A stretch of 64,000 bases of DNA from Montanilutibacter psychrotolerans (GTDB taxonomy: Bacteria; Pseudomonadota; Gammaproteobacteria; Xanthomonadales; Xanthomonadaceae), in the NCBI RefSeq assembly GCF_003719825.1, contig NZ_RIBS01000012.1:1-64000 (forward strand), given 5' to 3'. The notes under the pieces are model-generated. The model ran no database searches. It was not told where the DNA came from and worked only from the letters and a program-made list of their open reading frames with translations. Shown here piece by piece: positions 48,590 to 57,400 of the stretch (positions within the stretch are counted from its first letter, which is position 1; every line of letters starts with the position of its first letter). The translations under genes and the position numbers were made by a program.

Positions 48590-50752
48590 ATGCGTTTTTC
48601 GGTGTTGGCCTCGGCCATTGTATTGGCCACGCTGGTGGGGGACGCCGTTGCCGGCGAGGGCATGTGGGTGCCGCAGCAGTTGCCGGAGATCGCGCGCCCG
48701 TTGCGCCAGGCCGGCCTGCGGCTCGACCCGCGCAAGCTGGCCGACCTCACCGCCGACCCGATGGGTGCGGTGGTCTCGCTGGGCGGCTGCACCGCCAGCT
48801 TCGTGTCGCCGCAGGGCCTGGTGGTTACCAACCACCACTGCGCCTACGGCGCGATCCAGCTGAACTCGACGGCCGAAAAGAACCTCATGGCCGAGGGCTT
48901 CAACGCGGCCAGCGGCGCCGATGAAGTGTCGGCCGGACCGAACGCCCGCATCTACGCGCTGGACTCGATCGAGGACGTAACCGATCAGGTCAAGGCGGCG
49001 CTTGCCGCAGCGCCCGACGCGCTGGGCCGCACCAACGCGCTGGACGCGCTGGAGAAGCAACTGATCGCCAACTGCGAGGCCGAGCCTGGCTTCCGCTGCC
49101 GCCTGTACAGTTTCTCCGGCGGAAACAGCTATCGCCTGTTCCGCAACCTCGAGATCAAGGACGTGCGCCTGGTCTACGCGCCGCCGGGCGCCATCGGCAA
49201 CTACGGTGGTGAGGTCGACAACTGGATGTGGCCGCGCCACACCGGCGATTTCTCGTTCTACCGCGCCTACGTCGGTGCCGACGGCAAGCCGGCCGCCTAC
49301 TCGGCCAACAACGTGCCGTACCAGCCCAAGCACTGGCTCAAGGTCGCCGATCGCCCGCTCGGACCGGGCGACTTCGTCATGGTCGCCGGCTATCCCGGTT
49401 CGACCAGTCGCTATGCACTGGCCAGCGATTTCGACGCGACCTCGCAATGGACCTATCCCACCGTCGGCGGCCACTACAAGAAGCTGGTGGCGCTGGTCGA
49501 CGCGATGGGCAAGCAGGAGCCGGAAATCGCCGTGAAGTACGCCAGCACCGTGCGCAGCTGGCAGAACGCGATGAAGAATTACGACGGCCAGCTGGCCGGG
49601 TTCGAACGCATCGGTGCCAGCGAGCGCAAGCACGCCGACGAAGCGGCCGTGCTCGACTGGCTGCGCAAGCAGGGCACGAAGGGCGAGCCGGCACTGGCCG
49701 CGCATGCGCGCCTGGTTGAGCTGGGCGATCAATCGCGCGCGAACCGCGAACGCGACGTCGTCTTCAACCAGTTGCGCAACACCGGCGCCATCGGCGCGGC
49801 AACCCAGCTGTATCGCCTGTCGATCGAGCGGACCAAGCCCGACGCCGAGCGCGAGCAGGGCTACCAGCAGCGCGACATCGCCGCGATCGAGGGCGGCATC
49901 CGGCAGATGGAGCGCCGCTACGATCCGCGCATGGATCGCGAGCTGCAGGCCTATTGGCTGCGCGAGTACGTGAAGCTGCCGCAGGCGCAGCGCCTGCCGG
50001 CGGTCGACCGTTGGCTCAACGGCAACGACGAATCCGCGATTGACCGTGCGCTGGACAGGCTGGCTCGCACCAAGCTGCGCAATGCCGACGATCGCATCGC
50101 GCTGTTCAACGCCGACCGCGCTGCGTTCGAGAAGAGCCGCGACCCAGCCGTGCAGTTCGCCGTGGCGATCATGCCCACCGTGCTCAAGCTGGAAGAAGAG
50201 GGCAAGACGCGCGCCGGCGACACGCTGATGGCGCGTCCGGTGTACCTGCAGGCCGTGGCGGACTACCGCCGCAGCCGCGGCCAGTTCGTGTACCCGGATG
50301 CCAACTCCAGCCTGCGCATCACGTTCGGCAAGGTGACCGGCTACACCGGCACCGATGGCACCCAGCACGCGACGTTCACCAAGCTGGAGGAAGTCGCCGC
50401 CAAGGCCACCGGGCAGGCGCCGTTCGACGCGCCCAAGGCCCTGCTCGATGCGATCGCGGCCAAGCGGTACGGCGGCCTCGAGGACCGTAGGCTCGGTACC
50501 GTGCCGGTCAACTTCCTGTCCGACCTGGACATCACCGGCGGCAATTCCGGTTCGCCGGTGCTCGATTCGCAGGGCAAGCTGCTCGGCCTGGCATTCGACG
50601 GCAACTGGGAATCGGTCAGCAGCAACTGGGTGTTCGACCCGGCGATGACACGCATGATCTCGGTCGATCAGCGCTACATGCGCTGGATCATGCAGGAGGT
50701 CTATCCGGCCCCGCGCCTGCTGCAGGAAATGGGCGTTCCGGCGAGGCAGTAA
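48590..50752 (+). CDS. S46-family dipeptidyl-peptidase, DPP7-like (Gly at position 673 equivalent)
   Basis: This 720-residue paralogue lies 195 bp after the previous gene. It has a signal peptide (MRFSVLASAIVLATLVGDAVAG), catalytic H83, an HTGDF Asp and S653 (GGNSGSPV). The specificity residue is Gly671 (AFDGNWESV), as in DPP7-type enzymes that prefer hydrophobic or neutral residues. ATG 48590 has GAGGAG 8 bp upstream; the frame opens earlier at a TTG. Together the two enzymes would broaden dipeptide release from proteins. Confidence 0.92.
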   Translation: MRFSVLASAIVLATLVGDAVAGEGMWVPQQLPEIARPLRQAGLRLDPRKLADLTADPMGAVVSLGGCTASFVSPQGLVVTNHHCAYGAIQLNSTAEKNLMAEGFNAASGADEVSAGPNARIYALDSIEDVTDQVKAALAAAPDALGRTNALDALEKQLIANCEAEPGFRCRLYSFSGGNSYRLFRNLEIKDVRLVYAPPGAIGNYGGEVDNWMWPRHTGDFSFYRAYVGADGKPAAYSANNVPYQPKHWLKVADRPLGPGDFVMVAGYPGSTSRYALASDFDATSQWTYPTVGGHYKKLVALVDAMGKQEPEIAVKYASTVRSWQNAMKNYDGQLAGFERIGASERKHADEAAVLDWLRKQGTKGEPALAAHARLVELGDQSRANRERDVVFNQLRNTGAIGAATQLYRLSIERTKPDAEREQGYQQRDIAAIEGGIRQMERRYDPRMDRELQAYWLREYVKLPQAQRLPAVDRWLNGNDESAIDRALDRLARTKLRNADDRIALFNADRAAFEKSRDPAVQFAVAIMPTVLKLEEEGKTRAGDTLMARPVYLQAVADYRRSRGQFVYPDANSSLRITFGKVTGYTGTDGTQHATFTKLEEVAAKATGQAPFDAPKALLDAIAAKRYGGLEDRRLGTVPVNFLSDLDITGGNSGSPVLDSQGKLLGLAFDGNWESVSSNWVFDPAMTRMISVDQRYMRWIMQEVYPAPRLLQEMGVPARQ

Positions 50753-50799
50753 ATCACCGCGCCCGACGCCGTCGCACCGCACCGCAACGCACCAACAAG

Positions 50800-50833
50800 A
50801 ACGCCGGTCGGGCAACCGACCGGCGTTTTTCTT
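50800..50833 (+). terminator. Terminator after the S46 pair
   Basis: AACGCCGGTCGG, tetraloop GCAA, CCGACCGGCGTT is a perfect 12-bp stem followed by TTTCTTG; one of the strongest in the window. Confidence 0.92.
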
Positions 50834-50847
50834 GCGCGCTGCGTGCT

Positions 50848-50887
50848 GTCGTGCGGTCGTGCGGTCGTGCGGTCGTGCGGTCGTGCG
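50848..50887. repeat. Five tandem copies of an 8-bp unit
   Basis: GTCGTGCG is repeated five times without a mismatch, between the S46 terminator and the DUF3224 gene. It is noncoding on both strands as far as I can see and could vary in copy number between strains. Confidence 0.9.
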
Positions 50888-50977
50888 GCGCAACGCGTGC
50901 GTGATCGCCACGAGCCGGCACCAACCCGGCCCCCGGCCGAAACTGCGATGCGCGCGACGCCGTCGCGCGCGCAGCCG

Positions 50978-51379
50978 TCACGCCTCTTCGGCGAAGCGGT
51001 AATCGAAGCGGTAGAAGTGCTTGCCGTCGGTGATGTCGATGGCCATTGCGCCCACGAGCCCGGTGAGTTCGTCGCTCCCCGAGTCCGGCACCACGGTCAG
51101 CGACAGCGTCGCCGCGCCGCGCTCCATCACGCCGTTGTGCTGCAGGTAGAACGCGCCCTTGCGGCCCTGCAGGCTGCCTGTCACGCGTTCGATCGCGACG
51201 TACGCCGCCGATCCCGGCACCTGGGTGCCGACGGCCAGCATGTGCACCACGCTGGTGGCGTCGAGCTCGCCGTGGAAGCGCTTGTCGAACCGATGATGGC
51301 CGGCGACGGTGCCGTCGCCCATGTCGAGCTCGGGCTGTGCGCTGCGATTGACGTCGAACTCGCCTTTTACCTGGTGCAT
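50978..51379 (-). CDS. DUF3224-family protein
   Basis: The 133-residue protein begins MHQVKGEFDVNRSAQPEL with AGGAACA upstream. It matches my memory of the DUF3224 family: a small beta-barrel with GHHRFDKRFHGELDATS, SAAYVAIERVTGSL and GRKGAFYLQHNGVM. No signal peptide or membrane helix. Function is unknown; the fold is thought to bind small hydrophobic ligands in related families. Confidence 0.8.
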   Translation of the reverse strand: MHQVKGEFDVNRSAQPELDMGDGTVAGHHRFDKRFHGELDATSVVHMLAVGTQVPGSAAYVAIERVTGSLQGRKGAFYLQHNGVMERGAATLSLTVVPDSGSDELTGLVGAMAIDITDGKHFYRFDYRFAEEA

Positions 51380-51837
51380 CGGTTGTTCCTGGAAGTGTGG
51401 AGCACGCATCCTCGCCCGTTCATCCGCGCATGGCCAGCCGCGCCCGCGCGGGCGGCGTGGCCGTCACGGGCGGATGCCGTTCGTGCATGAAGCGGGGCGC
51501 CGCCGGTTCGGAAAAGGCGCTGCCATCCCGTCGCATCACGCTCTCAGGCAACTGCCGCGCCCCGTCGCCCGTCCGATCCGCGCGCGCGCCCGCCCGCACG
51601 CAGGACTTGCATCCAGGCACCGGTGGATGCGAACCTGCCGGTGTTCGCGGATTCCCATGCCAGCCGGCCCCGTCTTCCGAACCGCATTACCCGATGTCCC
51701 CGTGTTGCCGCCGCCGACCCCGTCGCCGGACCCCGCAACGACAGGTCCATCGACCGCTTCACGCCGCCATGCGCGGCCGCTCCACCGCAATGCCGGCTGC
51801 CAGGTGATTCCGCGCCCCGTCCCTTACGGAGGTTGCG
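51380..51837. other. 458-bp gap between DUF3224 gene and serA
   Basis: The two genes diverge, so this gap should hold both promoters. It contains a large imperfect inverted repeat (51421-51476) and is C-rich and Pro/Arg-rich in every frame. I see no recognisable gene, riboswitch or clear -35/-10 pair. Confidence 0.55.
51421..51476. repeat. Large imperfect inverted repeat upstream of serA
   Basis: CATCCGC (51421-51427) pairs with GCGGATG (51470-51476); inside it GGCCA pairs with TGGCC and GCCCGC with GCGGGC at the tip. The whole could form a 56-nt hairpin with internal loops, on either strand. Confidence 0.6.
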
Positions 51838-53418
51838 ATGAAAGTACTGGCTTGCGATGGAATCCACGACGACGGTCTTGCCCTGTTCCGCGATGCGGGC
51901 TGGGACGTGATCGTTGCCCCCGAACCGATCAAGGACCCCGATGCGCTGGCGCGCGCGCTGGTCGACGTCGATGCCGTGCTGGTGCGCTCGGCGACGCGTG
52001 TACCGGCCGAAGCCCTGGCCGGCGTCGCCGGCTTGCGCGTGATTGGCCGTGCCGGTGCGGGCGTCGACACCATCGATGTCGATGCCGCCACGGCGCGTGG
52101 CATCGCGGTGATGAACGCGCCCGACGGCAACACCCTGGCGGCGGCGGAACACGCCATCTCGCTGCTGTTTGCCCTGGCCCGGCATATCCCGCGCGCCGAC
52201 GCCGGCATGAAGGCCGGGCTGTGGCCGAAGGCCGGCCTCACCGGTTTCGAGCTCGAAGGCAAGAAGCTGGGCGTGATCGGCCTGGGCCGCATCGGCGGCA
52301 CGGTGGCACGCAAGGCGCAGGGCATCGGCATGGAAGTGGCCGCCCACGATCCTTTCCTGCCCGCATCGGCGGCCGGCAAGGGCAGCGTGCCCCTGAAGAC
52401 GCTCGATGAGCTGCTGGCCTGGGCCGACATCGTCACCCTGCACATCCCGCGCACCAAGGAAACCACCAATCTGCTGTCCGAGCAGCGCATGCGCGCGATG
52501 AAGCCGGGTGCCTACATCGTCAACGCCGCGCGCGGTGGCCTGCTCGACGAATCGGCGCTGCTGCGCCTGCTCGACGAAGGCCACATCGCCGGTGCCGCGC
52601 TCGACACCTTCGTCACCGAGCCGCTGCAGGCGGACTCGCCGCTGCGCCACCACGAGCGACTGATCCTGACTCCGCACCTGGGCGCCTCCACCAGCGAGGC
52701 GCAGCAGGCGGTCAGCACGATCCTGGCGCGACAGATCATCGATTTCTGCGCCACCGGTGCCGTCGCCGGCTGCGTCAACCTGCCGCCGCTGACCGCCGAG
52801 GCCGCGCGCGAAGTCGGTCCCTGGATGCCGCTGATGTCGGCACTGGGCCGGCTGGCGGCGCGGTTGGTGCCGGCGCCGACCGGACTGCACATCACCTACG
52901 CAGGCCGCACCGACGCGCTCGACACGCGACCGCTGAGCCGGCTGCTGGTGGCAGCGCTGCTGGGCACGGCGTCGGGTCGCGTGACGCCGGTCAACGCCTT
53001 GCAGGAGGCCGCCTTGCGCGGGCTGGTGGTTTCGGAAACCGTGGGCGGCGACGGCGACGGTTTCGATCGCCTGCTGCGCATCCAGGTCACCGGTGAATCC
53101 AGCAGCGGCAAGGTGCGCACGCGCGAGATCGAAGCCACCTTGCACCGTGGCCCGCGCGTGGTGCGCCTGGACGGCGTCGAGATCGAGTTCGACCCGCAGG
53201 CGCATGTACTGCTGCTGCGCAACGAGGACCGCCCCGGCATGGTCGGCGTGGTCGGCAGCGAGCTTGGCGCGGCGGGCATCAACATCGTCAACTTCGCACT
53301 GGGTGCGGCCGGCGACGGAGAGGCCCGCGCCGCCATCACGATCGACCGCCCGGTCAGTGACGAGCAGCTGGTCGCGCTGCGCGCCGTGCCCGGCGTGCTG
53401 TCGTTGCAGCAGGTCTGA
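51838..53418 (+). CDS. serA: D-3-phosphoglycerate dehydrogenase (long form with ASB and ACT domains)
   Basis: SerA oxidises 3-phosphoglycerate to 3-phosphohydroxypyruvate, the first step of serine synthesis. At 526 residues this is the long type: a catalytic domain with GLGRIGGTVARK, VNAARGGLLDE and the catalytic His280 (PHLGASTSEAQ), then an intervening ASB domain and a C-terminal ACT domain (LLLRNEDRPGMVGVVG) that usually binds serine for feedback. GGAGGT precedes ATG 51838. A histidine phosphatase follows 163 bp downstream. Confidence 0.93.
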   Translation: MKVLACDGIHDDGLALFRDAGWDVIVAPEPIKDPDALARALVDVDAVLVRSATRVPAEALAGVAGLRVIGRAGAGVDTIDVDAATARGIAVMNAPDGNTLAAAEHAISLLFALARHIPRADAGMKAGLWPKAGLTGFELEGKKLGVIGLGRIGGTVARKAQGIGMEVAAHDPFLPASAAGKGSVPLKTLDELLAWADIVTLHIPRTKETTNLLSEQRMRAMKPGAYIVNAARGGLLDESALLRLLDEGHIAGAALDTFVTEPLQADSPLRHHERLILTPHLGASTSEAQQAVSTILARQIIDFCATGAVAGCVNLPPLTAEAAREVGPWMPLMSALGRLAARLVPAPTGLHITYAGRTDALDTRPLSRLLVAALLGTASGRVTPVNALQEAALRGLVVSETVGGDGDGFDRLLRIQVTGESSSGKVRTREIEATLHRGPRVVRLDGVEIEFDPQAHVLLLRNEDRPGMVGVVGSELGAAGINIVNFALGAAGDGEARAAITIDRPVSDEQLVALRAVPGVLSLQQV

Positions 53419-53581
53419 CGAGCGCACCGCGCGGGCGGGTGGGGCGCTTCGGCCCGCCCACCCGCGCGGTTGCCGCACGCCGTCGCCGGCAACGGTTCCC
53501 GACGCGTTCCACGCCTCGCGTCCCGCTTCCTGCACGCAATCCCACATCTCACTCCCACTTCTCCCAACCGACTCCTCCTAC

Positions 53582-54223
53582 ATGAAGATCCTGCTTGCAC
53601 GTCACGGCGAGACGCCGTGGAACGCCGAAGGCCGCTACCAAGGCCAGGAAGACATTCCGCTGTCGCCGGTCGGCGAAGCACAGGCGCGCGCGCTGGGCGT
53701 GCGACTGCGCGAGCTGCCGATCACGCGCGCGGTGGCGTCGCCGCTGCGTCGCGCGCGGTTTACCGCCGAACTCGCTCTGGGTGAGCGCGACCTGCCGCTC
53801 ACGCTCGACCCGGGCCTGATGGAAATCGCCCACGGCACGTGGGAAGGCCTGCTGGCCAGCGAGATCCGCGAGCGGGACGGCGATCGCCTGCAGGCCTGGC
53901 GCGATGCCCCGCACGAGGTGCTGATGCCGGAAGGCGAATCGCTGCAGCACGTGCTCGATCGGGCCTGGCCGGCGTTCGCGCGGGCCTGCGAAGGCCTCGG
54001 CGACGACGACACCTTGCTGGTGGTGGCGCACGACGCGGTCAACCGCGTGCTGCTGTGCCGGATCCTGGGCATCCCGCTGGCGCGTTTGTGGGGATTCCGC
54101 CAGGCACCCACCACGCTGAATCTGCTCGAAGGCGCCGACATCGACCACCTCGACGTGGTGCGCCTGAACGACTGCAGCCACCACACCGCGTTGTTCGGCG
54201 AGGCGGTGCACCGCGCGTTGTAG
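53582..54223 (+). CDS. Histidine phosphatase family protein (possible phosphoserine phosphatase)
   Basis: The 213-residue protein has the RHG motif with catalytic His8 (LLARHGETPWN), GRYQGQEDIPLSPVGEAQA, and the second active-site His in VVAHDAVNRVLL. The family includes cofactor-dependent phosphoglycerate mutases, alpha-ribazole phosphatases (CobC) and metal-independent phosphoserine phosphatases. Its place next to serA makes the last role attractive, since serB is not in the window. This is inference from context; sequence alone cannot separate the options. Confidence 0.82.
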   Translation: MKILLARHGETPWNAEGRYQGQEDIPLSPVGEAQARALGVRLRELPITRAVASPLRRARFTAELALGERDLPLTLDPGLMEIAHGTWEGLLASEIRERDGDRLQAWRDAPHEVLMPEGESLQHVLDRAWPAFARACEGLGDDDTLLVVAHDAVNRVLLCRILGIPLARLWGFRQAPTTLNLLEGADIDHLDVVRLNDCSHHTALFGEAVHRAL

Positions 54224-54396
54224 CGGCGCATCGTGTTGGCCGGAAACCCTGGCACCACCACGCGCTTTCAGGCCGGCGCGGCCGCCGATTCCAGCATCGC
54301 AACGCTTGCGTTCATGCGGCCGTGTGGGCGCTGCACGCAACGTTGCGTTGCCAGCGCCGGAACATCGCCGCCACGTCATCTGCGAGAATCCGCAGC

Positions 54397-55692
54397 ATGA
54401 CTCGCTCCCTCGCTGACTGGCTCGACTACATCGAGCGAATACACCCCAGGTCCATCGACATGGGCCTGGAGCGCATCCGCGCGGTGGCCGACCGGCTGGC
54501 CATCGGCCGCCCCGCCACGCACGTGATCACGGTCGCGGGCACGAACGGCAAGGGGTCGACGGTCGCCTTCATCGAGGCGATCGCGCGCGCGGCCGGCTGG
54601 AAGGTCGGCGCCTACACCTCGCCGCACCTGCTGGCCTACAACGAACGCGTTCGTATCGAAGGCGCCGACACCGGCGATGCGCCACTGATCGAGGCGTTCG
54701 AGGCGATCGAAGCCGCCCGCGGCGACACCCAGCTGACCTACTTCGAGTACGGCACGCTGGCCGCGCTGTGGTTGTTCCAGCGCGCGGAACTGGACCTGGC
54801 GATCCTCGAGGTGGGCCTGGGCGGGCGGCTGGACGCCACCAACCTGGTCGACCCCGATGTCGCGGTGATCACCACGGTCGATCTCGACCACCAGGACTAC
54901 CTCGGCGCAGACCGCGAGGCCATTGGTTTCGAGAAGGCCGGCATCGCCCGCGCCTGGAAACCGCTGGTGCTCGGCGACGACGATCCGCCGTCCAGCGTGC
55001 TGCGCCACGCGTACGCGATCGGCGCCTCGGCGGTGCGTGCCGGCTGCGACTTCTTCTTCGAGCCCGGCTACGGCGAGCAGGCCAGTGTGGATTCGTGGCG
55101 CTGGCGCGAGGTGGGGTATGAGCTCGAACTGCCGCTGCCGACGCTGGCCGCGCCGGTGCAGAAGCGCAATGCCGCCGTGGCCATCGCCGCATTGCGTGCC
55201 CTCGACGCGCCGTTGCCGGGCGATGGCCTGACCGATGCCGCGATCGTCGCCGGCGTGGCCCGGGCGCACATCGCCGGGCGCCTGCAGCGTTTCGAACGCG
55301 ATGGCATCACGGTCGTCGTCGATGTCGGCCACAACCCGCAGGCCGCACGCGAACTTGCGGCCTGGCTCGCGGCAACGCCGGCTGCCGGGCGCAGCATCGC
55401 GGTGTACGCCGCGCTGGTCGACAAGGACGCCGCCGCCGTGGCCGAGGCGCTGGCAGGCCAGGTCGACGTCTGGCACCTGGCCGGGCTGGCCGCGCACGGC
55501 GCGCGCGGCAGCGACGTCGACGCGTTCGCGCAGCGGCTGGGCGGCAGCGCCGCGGCCGCCGGAACGCGCCACGCGGACGTGGCCACGGCGCTCGATGCGG
55601 CATTGGCGTCCGCCCGGCCGGGCGATCGCGTGCTGGTGTTCGGCTCGTTCCATACGGCCGCGGACGCGTTCATGCACCTCGGCGTCGCCTGA
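54397..55692 (+). CDS. folC: Bifunctional dihydrofolate synthase / folylpolyglutamate synthase
   Basis: FolC adds glutamate to dihydropteroate and to folates. The 431-residue Mur-ligase-like protein has the P-loop VAGTNGKGST (residues 46-55), the SPHLLAYNERVRI segment, EVGLGGRLDATN, and the C-terminal ligase domain with DVGHNPQAARELAAWL. ATG 54397 gives the usual length. It begins the folC-SPOR-cvpA-purF cluster, the same order as folC-dedD-cvpA-purF in E. coli. Confidence 0.95.
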   Translation: MTRSLADWLDYIERIHPRSIDMGLERIRAVADRLAIGRPATHVITVAGTNGKGSTVAFIEAIARAAGWKVGAYTSPHLLAYNERVRIEGADTGDAPLIEAFEAIEAARGDTQLTYFEYGTLAALWLFQRAELDLAILEVGLGGRLDATNLVDPDVAVITTVDLDHQDYLGADREAIGFEKAGIARAWKPLVLGDDDPPSSVLRHAYAIGASAVRAGCDFFFEPGYGEQASVDSWRWREVGYELELPLPTLAAPVQKRNAAVAIAALRALDAPLPGDGLTDAAIVAGVARAHIAGRLQRFERDGITVVVDVGHNPQAARELAAWLAATPAAGRSIAVYAALVDKDAAAVAEALAGQVDVWHLAGLAAHGARGSDVDAFAQRLGGSAAAAGTRHADVATALDAALASARPGDRVLVFGSFHTAADAFMHLGVA

Positions 55693-55774
55693 ACGCTGGC
55701 GCGATGCCGCCGGCCCTGGCGCGGTGCACGCGTATAATTCCGCCCGGCAACCCGCCCCTGCCACGCGAGATCCG

Positions 55775-56779
55775 ATGGAACCTGCCCTGAAACAGCGCCT
55801 GATCGGTGCCGCCGTGCTGGTCGCCCTCGCGGTGATCTTCCTGCCGATGGTCATCAAGGGACCGGCGCCCGAAAGCGGTGCCTCCGATGTGTCGATGGAC
55901 ATGCCCGAGGCGCCTGGCGGCAATTTCGAGACCCGCGAGCTGCCCCTGGTGACACCCGGCAGCGCCAGCGAAGGTGGCGCGGTCGGCATGCAGGTCCCGC
56001 CGCCTGCCACCGCACCGGCCGCGGCTCCGCCCGCTGCACCGCAGGGCATGCTCCCGCCCGTCGCTGCAGGCGGAAACTACGCGGTCACCTTCGGCAACTA
56101 CGCCACGTCCGCCGACGCCGATCGTGTGATCGCCGCGCTGCGCACAGCCCAGCTACCCGCCTCGCAGGACACCGTCAGCGCCGCTGACGGCCGCACGCTG
56201 CATCGCGTGCTGATCGGTCCGTATGCCACCCAGGCCGAAGGCGAGGCGGCACGCCTGCGTGCAGCGCACGTCAGCGACAAGGTGGTGGCCAAGGTGATCG
56301 CACTCGACGCCGGCGAAACCGCCACGCCGTCGGCGTCCACCGCCCAGGCCGTCGCCACACCGGCCGCACCCGTCGCAACGCCGCTGCCGGCCGAGCCGAC
56401 CAAGCCGGTGGCCAAGCCCAGCCCGCCCGTCAGCGCCCCGGCCAAGCCGGTGGCCACCCAGCCTGCTGCGCCGCCAGTGAGCAAGCCTGCGCCGCCCAAG
56501 CCCGTGGCCGCTGCGCCGGCGCCGCGCCCGGCCGCCGCCGCCAGCATCGGCTTTGCCGTGCAGCTGGGCGCGTTCGGCAATGCCGCCGAGGCCAACAAAT
56601 TGCGTGACCGCGCGCGTGCCGCCGGGTTCAGTGCGTTCGTCGAATCGGTACGTACGGGGCAGGGCACCCTGAGCCGCGTTCGTGTCGGGCCGGTTTCCAC
56701 CCGCGCCGATGCCGATCAGCTCAAGGCGCAGGTCGCGGCCAGACTCGGGATGAGCGGCCTCGTCCAGTCACATCCGTAA
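55775..56779 (+). CDS. SPOR-domain protein (DedD-like) with two SPOR repeats
   Basis: The 334-residue protein has an N-terminal membrane anchor (LKQRLIGAAVLVALAVIFLP), a Pro/Ala-rich periplasmic stretch and two SPOR domains: one near residues 100-170 (YAVTFGNYATSADADRVI) and one at the C terminus (FAVQLGAFGNAAEANKL). SPOR domains bind denuded peptidoglycan at the division septum. Single-SPOR DedD is about 220 residues, so this homologue is longer and duplicated. The position between folC and cvpA supports the DedD relation. Confidence 0.88.
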   Translation: MEPALKQRLIGAAVLVALAVIFLPMVIKGPAPESGASDVSMDMPEAPGGNFETRELPLVTPGSASEGGAVGMQVPPPATAPAAAPPAAPQGMLPPVAAGGNYAVTFGNYATSADADRVIAALRTAQLPASQDTVSAADGRTLHRVLIGPYATQAEGEAARLRAAHVSDKVVAKVIALDAGETATPSASTAQAVATPAAPVATPLPAEPTKPVAKPSPPVSAPAKPVATQPAAPPVSKPAPPKPVAAAPAPRPAAAASIGFAVQLGAFGNAAEANKLRDRARAAGFSAFVESVRTGQGTLSRVRVGPVSTRADADQLKAQVAARLGMSGLVQSHP

Positions 56780-56791
56780 TCGGCAGACCAG

Positions 56792-57355
56792 GTGAGCGCG
56801 TTTGACTGGGTACTGCTGGCGATCGTCGGCGTCTCGGGCCTGTTCGGCCTGATGCGCGGCTTTGTCGGCGTGCTTGCCTCGCTCGCGGCCTGGGTCTTGG
56901 CCGGTTGGGCGGCGATGCAGGGCGGCGCAGGCATCGCCCTGCTGCTGGCCAGCGACGGCCAGCCGGGCATGGGCCTGCTGTTTGCCGGCTATGCGCTGTG
57001 CTTCATCGTGGTGCTGGTGGTGGTGGGCGTGGTGGGCTGGCTGGTGCGCAAGCTGATCCAGTCGGCCGGCCTGTCGGGCCTGGACCGGTTGCTGGGGCTG
57101 GCACTGGGCGTGCTGCGCGGCGGTTTCATCGCCTGCTCGCTGCTGCTGGTGATGGCATTGACGTCGATGCCGCGCGACCCGGAGTGGCGCGCATCGCAGG
57201 TGGTGCCGGTATTCGTCCCGGGCGCGCAATGGTTGCGCGGCTGGTTGCCGCCCTGGGTGGCGGCGCAGGTGGATTTCACTGGCGAGGCAGGCGTTGACGC
57301 GCCCGCACCGCCGGACAAAGGCCCGGCTCTGCCGGTGCCAACGCTCGGCGCCTAG
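56792..57355 (+). CDS. cvpA: CvpA family inner membrane protein
   Basis: The 187-residue protein starts at GTG 56792 and ends with TAG. It has four hydrophobic segments (e.g. FDWVLLAIVGVSGLFGLMRG; GLLFAGYALCFIVVLVVVG). CvpA was named for colicin V production and supports envelope integrity; its exact activity is not settled. The conserved R-G after the first helix is present. It lies 12 bp after the SPOR gene and 45 bp before purF, so co-transcription is likely. Confidence 0.9.
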   Translation: MSAFDWVLLAIVGVSGLFGLMRGFVGVLASLAAWVLAGWAAMQGGAGIALLLASDGQPGMGLLFAGYALCFIVVLVVVGVVGWLVRKLIQSAGLSGLDRLLGLALGVLRGGFIACSLLLVMALTSMPRDPEWRASQVVPVFVPGAQWLRGWLPPWVAAQVDFTGEAGVDAPAPPDKGPALPVPTLGA

Positions 57356-57400
57356 CGCCGCATCGATCACGGCAACAAGACACCACGGCAGGACACACCC

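Noticed and set aside
50848-50887. Short tandem repeat considered as a CRISPR array
   Set aside because: Units are 8 bp with no spacers and no cas genes nearby.
48197-50911. 904-codon minus-strand open frame opposite the second S46 peptidase
   Set aside because: Antisense shadow of a gene with a full catalytic triad; low-complexity His/Asp/Arg-rich product.
51380-51837. Riboswitch upstream of serA
   Set aside because: No glycine, SAM or other known aptamer core was recognisable; only an imperfect inverted repeat is present.
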